From the NCBI GenBank assembly GCA_027686065.1, contig JAQCTH010000056.1, positions 1 through 23,604 of the forward strand: 23,604 nt of DNA. The letters are read 5' to 3'. Positions 8,646 to 17,400 of the stretch are shown piece by piece (positions within the stretch are counted from its first letter, which is position 1; each line of letters opens with the position of its first letter). The translations under genes were made by a program, and so were the position numbers. The notes below the pieces were generated by a model. It was not told the origin of the DNA and searched no databases. It saw only the letters and a list, made by a program, of their open reading frames with translations. This DNA is from Clostridiaceae bacterium AF10-41. Its GTDB lineage: Bacteria > Bacillota > Clostridia > Clostridiales > Clostridiaceae.

Positions 8646-9047
8646 ATGAAAGATATAATTTTTGATAATTTCCAAAATGATGTCAATGAATCATTACTGC
8701 GCCATAAAAGCATTTTAGATATACTAACTAAATATAGTGAATCTAGCTCTAGAGTAAATAGAGCTGTAGCAAAGGCCGTTACTAATTGTGGCTGTATTCA
8801 AATTTGTGCTGAAAAACAAGGAATTCCTTCTGATGAAACTGATGAAACTAATGATTTTAATTATGAACTAAATAATCATATTAAAGGAACCCTGTGTGAT
8901 AATTGTCGTGAAATTATCGAAAATGAAATTGGAAATAATCTATTTTATCTTACTTCTTTATGCAATTGCTTAGATTTGAATCTATATGATATCTTAATAA
9001 AAGAAGAAAATAAAATGAGTATTCTAGGTAAATTTACACTTAGATAA
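8646..9047 (+). CDS. Small cysteine-rich protein with a MazG-like C-terminal segment, function unknown
   Basis: This 133-aa protein is cytoplasmic by appearance, with no signal peptide or membrane segment. Seven cysteines are grouped as CGC at 48-50 with Cys54, CDNC at 84-87 and CNC at 106-108, suggesting a metal site. The stretch ENEIGNNLFYLTSLCNCLDL near residues 92-111 resembles the ExxD helix of all-alpha NTP pyrophosphohydrolases (MazG-like), but the usual Asp is Asn (EIGN), so catalysis may be lost. I chose ATG at 8646, with AAGGAG nine bases upstream; a TTG at 8637 lies too close to that site. From memory, homologues sit at this locus in other Clostridium genomes and some carry a DUF1573 label, which I cannot confirm. 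Confidence 0.85.
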   Translation: MKDIIFDNFQNDVNESLLRHKSILDILTKYSESSSRVNRAVAKAVTNCGCIQICAEKQGIPSDETDETNDFNYELNNHIKGTLCDNCREIIENEIGNNLFYLTSLCNCLDLNLYDILIKEENKMSILGKFTLR

Positions 9048-9052
9048 ACTTT

Positions 9053-9076
9053 AAGCAGGTTTTTACCTGCTTTTTT
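9053..9076 (+). terminator. Intrinsic terminator of the cysteine-rich gene
   Basis: An 8-bp stem AAGCAGGT/ACCTGCTT with a TTTT loop is followed by a T run. It starts five bases after the stop. Read from the minus strand it lacks a good U tract, so it serves mainly the plus-strand gene and not disA. Confidence 0.85.
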
Positions 9077-9114
9077 ATTATTCTCAGTTCTATTTACTTT
9101 TATACATATTTTTG

Positions 9115-10179
9115 TTAAATTTCATTTTTTAAGTATATTTGTTCTTTTATTCTTCTTAATCCACTTCTTATAGCCCTAGCTCTAGCTTCTCCTATTCCAT
9201 CTACTTTATCTAACTCATTAGTGTCTGCTTCAATAACATACTTAAGTTCGTTGAAGTGTTTAACTAAGTTTTCAATAACTGATACAGGAATTCTCGGAAC
9301 CTTAAATAAAACTCTATATCCCTTTGGTGAAATTAACGTGTCTACTAATGGTAATCCTGAATATCCTAATATTTTAGCTATTAAATCTAAATCAACTAAT
9401 TCTTCAGCGGTAAGCATTTGAATTTCATTATATATATCTTCATAACTTAAATTTTCTTTACAATAATCTCTTATCAATAAAATTCCATCTCTCTCTATGA
9501 ATTTTATAAGTTCATTAAGTTGCATAGAAATAAGCCTTCCTTCGTTACCAAGTTCAACTATATACCTTTGAATTTCTTCTACAACCCTCATTACCATTTC
9601 TGTTCTTTGTATTGAGGTTACAACATCAAAGATAGTTGTTAAGTCCTGGAATTCTAAAAGATTTAAGTTATTTATTACTCTTTCTAATACAGTTACATAC
9701 TTCTCTAAGGTTTGTATGGCTTGATTTGCTCTTGCTAATATAACGCTACTTTCTTGAAGAACATATTTTAAGTCTCCCTTATAAATAGTTATTATATTTC
9801 TTCTTTGAGAAATTGCTACAACTATATTTCCTGTTTGTTTTGCAACTCTATTAGCTGTTCTATGTCTTGTTCCTGTTTCATATGTCGTAAGAGAATGATC
9901 TGGCACAAGCTGTGTATTGGCACAAATAATTCTTTTTAAATCTCCACTTATTACTATAGCACCATCCATTTTCGCTAATTCATAGACATAAGCTGGTGAA
10001 TACTCGGAATTGATATTAAAGCCACCATCAACAAGCTTCATTACCTCTTCACCATCGCCAATAACAACTAAGCCTCCAGTTTTAGCTCTTAATATATTCT
10101 CTAAACCTTCTCTTAGCACTGTTCCTGGACTCATAAGTTTTAAAATACTTTTTATTTCTTCATCATCTTTTATTCTCAT
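9115..10179 (-). CDS. disA: DNA-integrity scanning diadenylate cyclase DisA
   Basis: This 354-aa protein makes c-di-AMP from two ATP and scans DNA for branched or damaged structures. The DAC domain at about residues 8-140 shows the DGA motif (MDGAI, 71-75) and the RHRTA motif (105-109), which bind ATP. A helical linker spans about 145-290. A C-terminal helix-hairpin-helix DNA-binding motif ([19 protein letters not shown], near 328-346) follows. I chose ATG at 10179 with GGTGAG close upstream; a TTG 12 nt earlier has no ribosome binding site. radA ends 16 nt upstream, so the two are cotranscribed. This fits reports that RadA restrains DisA in Bacillus. Confidence 0.97.
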   Translation of the reverse strand: MRIKDDEEIKSILKLMSPGTVLREGLENILRAKTGGLVVIGDGEEVMKLVDGGFNINSEYSPAYVYELAKMDGAIVISGDLKRIICANTQLVPDHSLTTYETGTRHRTANRVAKQTGNIVVAISQRRNIITIYKGDLKYVLQESSVILARANQAIQTLEKYVTVLERVINNLNLLEFQDLTTIFDVVTSIQRTEMVMRVVEEIQRYIVELGNEGRLISMQLNELIKFIERDGILLIRDYCKENLSYEDIYNEIQMLTAEELVDLDLIAKILGYSGLPLVDTLISPKGYRVLFKVPRIPVSVIENLVKHFNELKYVIEADTNELDKVDGIGEARARAIRSGLRRIKEQIYLKNEI

Positions 10180-10195
10180 ATACTCACCCAATTCG

Positions 10196-11563
10196 TTAGA
10201 ATATCTTACTTATAGCCTCTCTTAAATTGCTTACTCCTATTATATTCATAGAAGTGCTAGTAACCTTATCTTTATTTCTTTCAGGAATTATTGCATTTTT
10301 AAATCCCATCTTTTCTGCTTCTTTAATCAATCTATCACAAGATGAAACAGGTCTTATTTCACCTGTAAGTCCAACTTCTCCTACAATAACCATTCTTTCT
10401 AACTTAAATCCTGTATTTTTTACACTTGATAATAATCCCAATGCAAGGCCTAAATCTCCTGTAGTACCATCTAAAGTAAGTCCCCCAACAACATTTACAT
10501 ACACATCATACTTATAGAATGGGACTCTTAACTTTTTCTCAAGTACAGCTAATATAAGTCTTAATCGTTGGTTATCTATTCCCACGGCCGTTCTGCTAGC
10601 CATGTGCATATTTGTTTCTGTAACTAATGCTTGAATTTCAACAAGTATAGGTCTAGTACCTTCCATTATTCCTATAACTGCTGAGCCTTCTTGATTAAAG
10701 TTAGTATCCTCTAAAAATATTCTCGAAGGATCATATATTTCCTTTAATCCTTCCTCTGCCATTTCAAAAACCCCTATTTCACTAGTTGTTCCAAAACGAT
10801 TTTTCATAGTCCTAAGGACTCTAAATTCTTCTGTACGTTCTCCCTCAAAATATAGTACTGTATCAACCATATGTTCAAGAACTCTTGGACCTGCAAGTTC
10901 GCCTTGTTTAGTAACATGAGCTACTATAAATAATGGTATGCTCTTACTTTTGCCTATTCTCATTAAGGCATTAGAACATTCCTTTACTTGAGATACACTT
11001 CCTGGAGCAGAAGTTATTGTTTCCTTATATACAGTTTGTATTGAATCAATTATTACAAAAACAGGCTGTAATTCATCTATATATGCTTCTATTAAATCAA
11101 GGTTGGTTTCTGATAATATGTATAGTTGTTCAGCATTAGCCTCTAACCTGTCTCCTCTAATTTTAATTTGCTCTTCAGACTCTTCTCCAGAAACATATAG
11201 TACTTTCCCGTATGATTTAGATATTGAGTTTGCTGTTTGTAATAGTAAAGTAGATTTTCCTATACCAGGATCTCCTGATATTAATGTTAAAGATCCCCTT
11301 ACTAAACCGCCCCCCAATACTCTATTTAATTCACGCAGTCCAGTATCATATCTTTGTTTTTCTCCTGATTTAATTTGTCCTATGCTTTTAGGCATATTAT
11401 CTAAAACCCTTAAGTTATTAACTTTACTTTTAATTTCTTTGTGAGTTTCCTTTACTTCTTCAACTAAAGTATTCCACTTATTACAATCTGGACATTTCCC
11501 TAGCCATTTAGGAGACTCATATCCACATTCTTGACAAACAAACATGGATTTAATCTTAGCCAT
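10196..11563 (-). CDS. radA: DNA repair protein RadA (Sms)
   Basis: This 455-aa RecA-like ATPase is a helicase that processes recombination intermediates. A four-Cys zinc finger opens the protein ([18 protein letters not shown], residues 10-27). Walker A is [10 protein letters not shown] (96-105), Walker B is FVIIDSIQ near 169-176 and the RadA-specific KNRFG motif is at 254-258. A Lon-like (S16) domain fills about 285-455. The length is standard. It begins at an ATG with GGTAGGT upstream. The clpC/mcsB/ctsR genes that often precede radA in Bacillus and some Clostridium are absent; the upstream neighbour is nagB. Confidence 0.98.
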   Translation of the reverse strand: MAKIKSMFVCQECGYESPKWLGKCPDCNKWNTLVEEVKETHKEIKSKVNNLRVLDNMPKSIGQIKSGEKQRYDTGLRELNRVLGGGLVRGSLTLISGDPGIGKSTLLLQTANSISKSYGKVLYVSGEESEEQIKIRGDRLEANAEQLYILSETNLDLIEAYIDELQPVFVIIDSIQTVYKETITSAPGSVSQVKECSNALMRIGKSKSIPLFIVAHVTKQGELAGPRVLEHMVDTVLYFEGERTEEFRVLRTMKNRFGTTSEIGVFEMAEEGLKEIYDPSRIFLEDTNFNQEGSAVIGIMEGTRPILVEIQALVTETNMHMASRTAVGIDNQRLRLILAVLEKKLRVPFYKYDVYVNVVGGLTLDGTTGDLGLALGLLSSVKNTGFKLERMVIVGEVGLTGEIRPVSSCDRLIKEAEKMGFKNAIIPERNKDKVTSTSMNIIGVSNLREAISKIF

Positions 11564-11848
11564 AAATTTTACCTACCAATCTTATTTACTTTTATATTTT
11601 ATATTTAATATTATAATCAATATATAGTTAAATTAATAATACTTATACTTATAATTAAAATAATATAATACTAAATAGTTAACATAGTTATTCTTGTAAG
11701 ATATTAAAATTGGAGTCATATAACTTTTTAACTTTGATATAAGCTCCCAAATAATGAATCTAATAGCTTACCATATAATTTAATTGAATATTTATTTCAA
11801 CCTATATATTAACTCAATTATAAAATAACTATATCATAACAATATTAT
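11564..11848. other. AT-rich spacer ahead of radA
   Basis: This spacer is extremely AT-rich. A TATAAT occurs on the minus strand near 11611-11616 and could be the radA -10, but no convincing -35 pairs with it. I see no gene, RNA or clear repeat. Confidence 0.4.
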
Positions 11849-11872
11849 AAAAACCAATATTTATAATATTGG
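11849..11872 (-). terminator. Second terminator-like hairpin between nagB and radA
   Basis: On the minus strand CCAATATT/AATATTGG forms an 8-bp stem with a 3-nt loop, followed by TTTTT. It lies about 135 nt below the main nagB terminator, so it may end a separate short transcript or back up the first. The stem is AT-rich and weak. Confidence 0.45.
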
Positions 11873-12005
11873 TCATATGTAAATTTTCTTATTCCATCCT
11901 TTCACTTCAAGTCAATATAAACTTCCATATGTCCTTTAACCAGCCAAAAGAAAAAAATTATAAATAGTTATCCATATAATAAACTTTTTATAATTTGTAA
12001 ATAAT

Positions 12006-12048
12006 AAAAAAAGGAATGTAATCTATTTATAATAGCATTACAATCCTT
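12006..12048 (-). terminator. Intrinsic terminator of the nagR-nagB operon
   Basis: On the minus strand AAGGA, TGTAAT and CTATT pair with AATAG, ATTACA and TCCTT, with two small interruptions and an ATA loop. A run of seven T follows. It starts about 23 nt after the nagB stop. Confidence 0.85.
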
Positions 12049-12070
12049 AATAGCCTTTAGTATCTAATTT

Positions 12071-12796
12071 TTATAATAATTTTGCTGCTGCTTCATCAAC
12101 TATAACTGTAACATCTCTGTGCATTTGTAACATTGATGCTGGCATATTTGTACTTATTTTTCCACTTACCATTGCTTTTACAGCTTCAGCTTTACTTTCA
12201 CCGCTTGCTATAACTATTATTTTCTTTGATCTCATTATTCCACCAAGTCCCATAGTTAAAGCTTGTGTTGGAACTTCATCTACTGATTCAAAAAATCTAG
12301 CATTAGCTTTTATAGTCTCTTCTGTTAATTTTGTTAAATGAGTTCCTGATAATAATTCATTATCTGGTTCATTAAATGCTATGTGTCCATTGTTACCAAT
12401 CCCTAATAATTGAACATCAGTACCACCTAATTCAGTTATTCTAGAATCATATTCTTTACATTCTTCTTCTATATTTTCTGCTAATCCATTTGGAACGTAA
12501 GTATTATTTTTATCTATATTAATATGATTAAATAAATTTTCATTCATAAAATATCTATAGCTTTGAGGATGATCACCACTTAATCCGATATATTCATCTA
12601 AGTTCACTGTAGTAACATTAGAAAAATCTACACTTCCCTCTGAGTTCATTTTTATTAATTCCTTATACATTCCCATAGGAGATCCACCAGTTGCTAATCC
12701 TAATATTGCTTTAGGATTATTTTTTATTATTTCTGCCATTTCATCAGCTGCTTTTTTACTTAGTTCTTCATAATTTTTAGTTATTATTAATTTCAT
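12071..12796 (-). CDS. nagB: Glucosamine-6-phosphate deaminase
   Basis: This 241-aa enzyme converts glucosamine-6-phosphate to fructose-6-phosphate and ammonia, the committed step of amino-sugar catabolism. Family motifs are LGLATGGSPMGMY near residues 32-44 (phosphate loop), VNLDEYIGL near 64-72 with the catalytic Asp67, and GIGNNGHIAFNEP near 132-144 with His138 and Glu143. The length matches the short Firmicute form, without the allosteric C-terminal extension of the E. coli enzyme (266 aa). It overlaps nagR by four bases (ATGA), with AGAGGGG upstream. nagA, the N-acetylglucosamine-6-phosphate deacetylase that feeds this step, is not in the window. Confidence 0.98.
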   Translation of the reverse strand: MKLIITKNYEELSKKAADEMAEIIKNNPKAILGLATGGSPMGMYKELIKMNSEGSVDFSNVTTVNLDEYIGLSGDHPQSYRYFMNENLFNHINIDKNNTYVPNGLAENIEEECKEYDSRITELGGTDVQLLGIGNNGHIAFNEPDNELLSGTHLTKLTEETIKANARFFESVDEVPTQALTMGLGGIMRSKKIIVIASGESKAEAVKAMVSGKISTNMPASMLQMHRDVTVIVDEAAAKLL

Positions 12797-13515
12797 CGTA
12801 TTTTCCCCTCTCGTCTCGATATATTTACTTGTAAGATAAATTTGTCAGATCTATAAATAGCTTCTTCTAAAAATATCATTTTATTATTATGATCATAAGT
12901 CTTACTTATAATTTTTAGCATAGGTACTTGTTTATCTACACTAAATATATTTTTTAATTCATCATCCATTATTACTGATGCTATTGATGATTGAGAATAG
13001 TCTACTGTATATCCGAAACCTTCTAATATTTTAAATAAAGATCCATTTAACATTTCCATATCAATATATCCACAATAGTCTACAGGTATATATACTGTTT
13101 CTAAAGCGACACATTCATCATCAACTATACGCTTTCTTTTGATTTTATATAATTCATCTAATGAAAATATATCTGCCAAATGTTCTGGTGTATTTATTTT
13201 ACAGAATTCAACAACTTCTGATCTAAGTTCTTTTCCCATTTGTTTTATTATTTCTGTAAAACTCATCATGTCTTGTTGTTTAAGGGTTTGTTCACAAACA
13301 TAGGTGCCTTTTCCCTTAATCCTTAAAAGAACTCCTTCTTGTACTAATTCTCCAATTGCTTGTCTTATAGTCATTCTACTAACACCATAAACTTCACATA
13401 GCTCTCTTTCACTTGCTATGCATTCACCTGGTTTCCATACCCCTTCAGATATCTTTGCTATTAAATCATTTTTAAGTTGATAATAAACTGGAATTGGACT
13501 ACTTTTATCTATCAT
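12793..13515 (-). CDS. nagR: GntR/HutC-family regulator of amino-sugar use (NagR/YvoA-like)
   Basis: This 240-aa repressor has an N-terminal winged helix (about residues 5-72, with SERELCEVYGVSRMTIRQAI as the helix-turn-helix). A UTRA effector domain covers about 90-235. The HutC subfamily members NagR/YvoA and DasR bind GlcN-6-P or GlcNAc-6-P and leave DNA. The gene overlaps nagB by ATGA, so the repressor is cotranscribed with its target. A DasR-like operator covers its own promoter (see 13535-13570), indicating autoregulation. The ATG has AGGAGG seven bases upstream. The effector assignment is by family and context. Confidence 0.93.
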   Translation of the reverse strand: MIDKSSPIPVYYQLKNDLIAKISEGVWKPGECIASERELCEVYGVSRMTIRQAIGELVQEGVLLRIKGKGTYVCEQTLKQQDMMSFTEIIKQMGKELRSEVVEFCKINTPEHLADIFSLDELYKIKRKRIVDDECVALETVYIPVDYCGYIDMEMLNGSLFKILEGFGYTVDYSQSSIASVIMDDELKNIFSVDKQVPMLKIISKTYDHNNKMIFLEEAIYRSDKFILQVNISRREGKIR

Positions 13516-13534
13516 TATTAAGCCTCCTATAAAT

Positions 13535-13570
13535 ATTATATTAAAAATTGTTATAGATGTCTAGACCAGT
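13535..13570 (-). promoter_or_regulatory. nagR-nagB promoter with an overlapping NagR/DasR-type (dre) operator
   Basis: On the minus strand TAGACA (13558-13563) and a perfect TATAAT (13535-13540) are 17 nt apart. The 16-mer ACTGGTCTAGACATCT (13555-13570) matches the DasR/NagR consensus ACTGGTCTAGACCACT, as I recall it, at 14 of 16 positions, and it fully contains the -35. A repressor bound there would block polymerase. Confidence 0.8.
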
Positions 13571-13597
13571 TGCATAATTTATTTAATTTGTTATAAA
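13570..13597 (+). promoter_or_regulatory. Possible divergent promoter for the small-ORF/glutaredoxin group
   Basis: On the plus strand TTGCAT (13570-13575) and TATAAA (13592-13597) are 16 nt apart. The -35 abuts the nagR operator, so NagR could also affect this direction. The -35 matches consensus at only 3 of 6 positions. Confidence 0.4.
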
Positions 13598-13648
13598 AAT
13601 TAAAATTTTGCAAAAAATAAGTTTATAAACCATCAAGGAGATGATTTT

Positions 13649-13810
13649 ATGATTAATAAAAACTATTTTTCTAATGTTCAATCTAGAAATATATTAAAAG
13701 AGAATTCTAAAAAAAATTTATCTGAAAGTTCACTATCTAACTATGTAGATGTATCTTTAGATAACATGATTCTCAATTCAAACCTAGAAGATCAAAATAT
13801 CATTAAATAG
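13649..13810 (+). CDS. Small 53-aa ORF, unknown function
   Basis: This 53-codon frame starts MINKNYFSNV and ends EDQNIIK. AAGGAG lies eight bases ahead of the ATG, an ideal placement. The product is hydrophilic and rich in Asn, Ser and Lys, with no Cys, signal peptide or membrane segment; it looks disordered or helical. It lies between the divergent nagR promoter and glutaredoxin. I do not recognise the family. The good ribosome binding site supports translation, while the low-complexity composition leaves chance possible. Confidence 0.55.
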   Translation: MINKNYFSNVQSRNILKENSKKNLSESSLSNYVDVSLDNMILNSNLEDQNIIK

Positions 13811-13840
13811 ATTTATTTTTATATTTTCCCATTGATATAA

Positions 13841-13960
13841 TACCATATTCTTTATTTTAATAAAATAAAAGATATTAATTGTATTTATGGTGAAAATGAT
13901 GTAAAATCTATATTAAATGATATTAATTATCTATTAAAAAGAAAAGGAGTGTTTGACTAA
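13841..13960 (+). pseudogene. Orphan 39-codon frame ending at the glutaredoxin start, possible gene remnant
   Basis: A frame of 39 codons ends NDINYLLKRKGVFD and its TAA shares one base with the glutaredoxin ATG (TAATG), the pattern of a translationally coupled upstream gene. It has no ATG, GTG or TTG start in frame; an in-frame TAA closes it on the 5' side. Its amphipathic, Lys-rich end (SILNDINYLLKRKG) looks protein-like. It may be the 3' end of a decayed gene or start at a rare ATT. Chance is also possible. Confidence 0.3.
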
Positions 13961-14187
13961 TGGTTAAAGTTTACAGTACAAATTCTTGTCCATGGTGTGT
14001 AAAAGCAAAAAATTACTTAAAATCAGTTAATGTTGAATTTGAAGATTTAAATGTACAAGAAGATATGACAGCTAGAGATGAAATGATTAGCAAGTCAAAA
14101 CAAATGGGAGTTCCTGTATTAGATATAAACGGAACTATTATAGTTGGATTTGATAAAAATGCTATTGATTCAGCTTTAAATGTTTAA
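13960..14187 (+). CDS. Glutaredoxin-like small thiol oxidoreductase (NrdH/YruB type)
   Basis: This 75-aa thioredoxin-fold protein has the active site CPWC near residues 9-12 (NSCPWCVKAK) and the cis-Pro loop GVPVLDI near residues 50-56. A Gly near residue 63 (IVGFD) closes the fold. The size fits the short glutaredoxins that reduce disulfides in Clostridium, which usually lack glutathione, so a thioredoxin-reductase-type donor is likelier. The ATG has AAAGGAG ten bases upstream and overlaps the stop of an orphan frame. Two terminators follow. The precise partner is unknown. Confidence 0.92.
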   Translation: MVKVYSTNSCPWCVKAKNYLKSVNVEFEDLNVQEDMTARDEMISKSKQMGVPVLDINGTIIVGFDKNAIDSALNV

Positions 14188-14274
14188 AATAAGGTAAAAT
14201 AATTATTATATTTTTAAAAATAAAAACGGATTTCTGAGATTAATCTCATTACGTTAATAAAAAATAATTAAAAT

Positions 14275-14311
14275 CTAAGAGCAAGGTATAATGTATATAC
14301 CTTGCTCTTAG
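14275..14311 (+). terminator. Strong hairpin terminator after glutaredoxin
   Basis: CTAAGAGCAAGGTA and its near-complete complement form a stem of about 14 bp or more with a short loop. TTTATTAATTTT follows on the plus strand. It is 88 nt past the glutaredoxin stop. Confidence 0.75.
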
Positions 14312-14375
14312 TTTATTAATTTTAATTTAACATATATCATAATCCTAATAATTTTAGTGCTTATATTAAATAAAA

Positions 14376-14411
14376 GCCATCTAAGAATATAAAACTCTTA
14401 GATGGCCTTTT
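14376..14411. terminator. Bidirectional terminator between glutaredoxin and the surface-protein gene
   Basis: A perfect 11-bp stem, GCCATCTAAGA/TCTTAGATGGC, has a 9-nt loop. On the plus strand CTTTTTG follows the stem; on the minus strand TTTTATTT follows it. It would end the surface-protein transcript (stop at 14487) and back up the glutaredoxin terminator. Confidence 0.85.
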
Positions 14412-14486
14412 TGATTCTATTCTAACCTTAACTAAGGAAAATTGGATGCAAATTGCAAATATAGATAAATTATAAACTTACTATAT

Positions 14487-17400
14487 CTATTTAACAGAAT
14501 TCTTTCTACGTTTTTTAGAAATATCTAGATTTACAAGAAATCCGCTGGATAAAAGCATAAGAGCTATCCATAACTTCATACGACTGTTGTCACCCGTTTG
14601 TGGAATAGTAGCTTCTTTCGAATTATCTTCAATTATTTTTAATAGGCGATTGCACTTATCAATAATTTCTTGAAGTTCTTTCTTTTCCTCTGAAGTTGCG
14701 TTAGTTGTGTCAATAGCTTCTATTTTTTTCTTAACAACCTGTATTTCATCATTATCTTCACTAATATCCTTAATATTATCAGCAAGTTTATCAATTGGTT
14801 TCATTATAATATTTATTGTCATTATGTTTCCAGCTTTGTCTTTAGCCACAATTTTATAGGTTTCATTCTTATTACCTAGAATATTATCTCCACTTACAAA
14901 GTCTTTCCCATTTACTGTAACAGTATCAAGGTTTTCATCTTTTATGGTTATCTTCTGTGTTGTGTAGTAGGTTTCTCCATCTACAACTCCCAGGATAAGA
15001 GGTGGGGTCTTATCTAACTTATAATTCAATTTACTTTTATAAAGTCTTCCGTCAGCAGCCTTGATATAGAATGTATATTCAGTTCCATTATCTCCACTTT
15101 CTTGGTTAATTCTCAAAGAATCATCAAATGTTCCACTTGTAGTTTTACAAATAGTAAACTCGCCCTTTGCAGTGATAATAATATCCTCCTTATACCAACC
15201 CATTAGATTGTATTCAGGAATAGTAATCATACTTTTCATTTCATCCTCTGAGATTGATCCGTAACGAATTTCAAAATTCTTTTCTACTCTTCCAGAATAG
15301 TTACCTTTTAAGGTAATAATAATCTTTGCATTTTTCCCAATATTCTTGTTGTTTTCATAGCTTATAGTATAATCTATATCTTTTACAAGAGTATTTTCAC
15401 CAACCATAATAATAGGTTCTGGAGTAATATCTCTATCTGTAAATATATAGTAGTCATTGAATCCACTTACTATAATATCATTATCACTAATATTCTTATC
15501 TGAGATAATGAAGCTCGCTTTCGCCTCACAATTATTATAGTTTGGTGTTTTCTCAATGATTGCCTTTACAAAATAGGCTCCTGCATTTGTAGGTAAAGTC
15601 TTTGTATAAGTACCATCTTCACTATTGCTGTAAGTGAAGATAGGGGTACCGTAAACTGCAGTTGCCTTAGGTGTATTTTCTTTATCACCGTATATCCAAC
15701 CCTCCAATGTAAGTCCGCTGATTATATTATCTGTTGCTGGATTTACTGTAAAATTAATTTGTCCAGTTGTCTCCTTGTGGTTCGGTGCAGACAACTTATA
15801 ATACACAATATAACTTCCTGCATCTGTAAACTTTGGTATGGTATCAGATGTGTACGTGATGCCGTCATCCATACTGTATTTTACTGTAATATTCTGTTCA
15901 TCAACAGTTGTTCCACTAGGAACAAAAATAGTATTTTCATCACCATTATAAGTTGTTGATTGTACTATTGCTGAAGTATCAACAATAGATGCCTCAGAAA
16001 TGATTATTTCTTTGCGCACTACTCCTGAATAAATTCCCTTAAAAGTAATTGTAAGAATCTTTTTACCAACATTTATCATGTCTTCAGTATGACTTATTGT
16101 ATAATCTGTATTCTCAGTCAACGTCTTTGCCCCATCCTTAACTGTAACTATTGGATCAAACTCTCCTCCATCATAAGTGTAGCTATCTGGAGTAACTGTT
16201 ACATACTGGCCAGGATTTCCCTCTTGATCAGACATATCTTTTGCTTTGATTGCAAGAGTAATGGTTGTTGTTTCGGGTACATCTCCAATAGATGTATCTG
16301 ATATATAGTTTTCTCCCATAGGGTTATAGCTTATATTTAAGGTATATGTCCCCACAGAAAGAGTGCCTAAGTAGCTTGCCTTAAAGGTTATTGTTCCATC
16401 AGGTGTAACACTATAATTACTATTTTCAATAATAGCTTCACCATTTTTAATTTCATTAATTATATTGCCATTTAGATTTACTTTTGCCACCCCATCAGTA
16501 GTGCTAGTTCTTGTAAAGCTAATATTGCTAGTTTCTTGTGTACTATTCGTATATACAACTATGCCATCTGTATTGATAATACTAGTGTTTCCTGCATTAT
16601 CTTTAATCTTTGCATAAACTGAGAATTTCTCATTGGCTCCTACAGAAAAGGACGTTCCTTCTGTCCAATTTCCATTTTCATTATAGCTTTCGCTAGCTTT
16701 AACCTTCTGGTAAGAAATTGTTACTGGATTACTTAAAGTATCTGAGCCTGAAATTGTAACATTCGTAATATTTTTAAAGAAAAATCCAAAGGTAATCTTA
16801 CTTAAAAAGTCTTTAAATTTATTGTTTTTGATTGTTATTTCTCCTATTGGTGCAACTGTATCAACTTTATAAGAAAAAGTTTTTTCATCTGAAATTTCTT
16901 CAGTAGATGTTTCCTTTAAATAATAGGTTACAATTTTATTTGCAGCATCTACCTTATCTAAGTTAATTGAATTTCTCCACTCTGTAGTGCTACTAGTTCT
17001 GATTGTAAATCCATCAGGAGAATTCAAAGTAATATTATCAATACCTGCCTTATACCAACCATTTGTACCGTTAGTTACAGTTGAAGTTGCATTAAATAGT
17101 GCAAAATAAAGATTGTTACAATTTTGAATACCATTGGCAATTTCTATTTTTTGTGCTTCACTTGCAGTTGTTTGGTCTATGGCTTTCAATGCTTCTTTAA
17201 CAGCTAAAATACTATCCTTATTAATCATTTGAACATTATTAACAGTTAAATTTTTAATTGGCTCTAATATACTTGCGATTGTTTTCATTGTAATAATAAT
17301 AGTAGCCGTATTCCCCTCTAAATCAGTTGCAAAAATATTATAAGTAATATTTTTATTTCCAGACAAAATATAGTCCTTTGAAACAGTTAAATTATTAATT

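Noticed and set aside
10180..10191. TTG start for disA four codons earlier
   Set aside because: No ribosome binding site precedes the TTG; the ATG at 10179 has GGTGAG nearby.
14235..14248. 14-bp palindrome TGAGATTAATCTCA after glutaredoxin
   Set aside because: It is short, with no T tract or promoter attached, and stronger terminators follow, so no function can be assigned.
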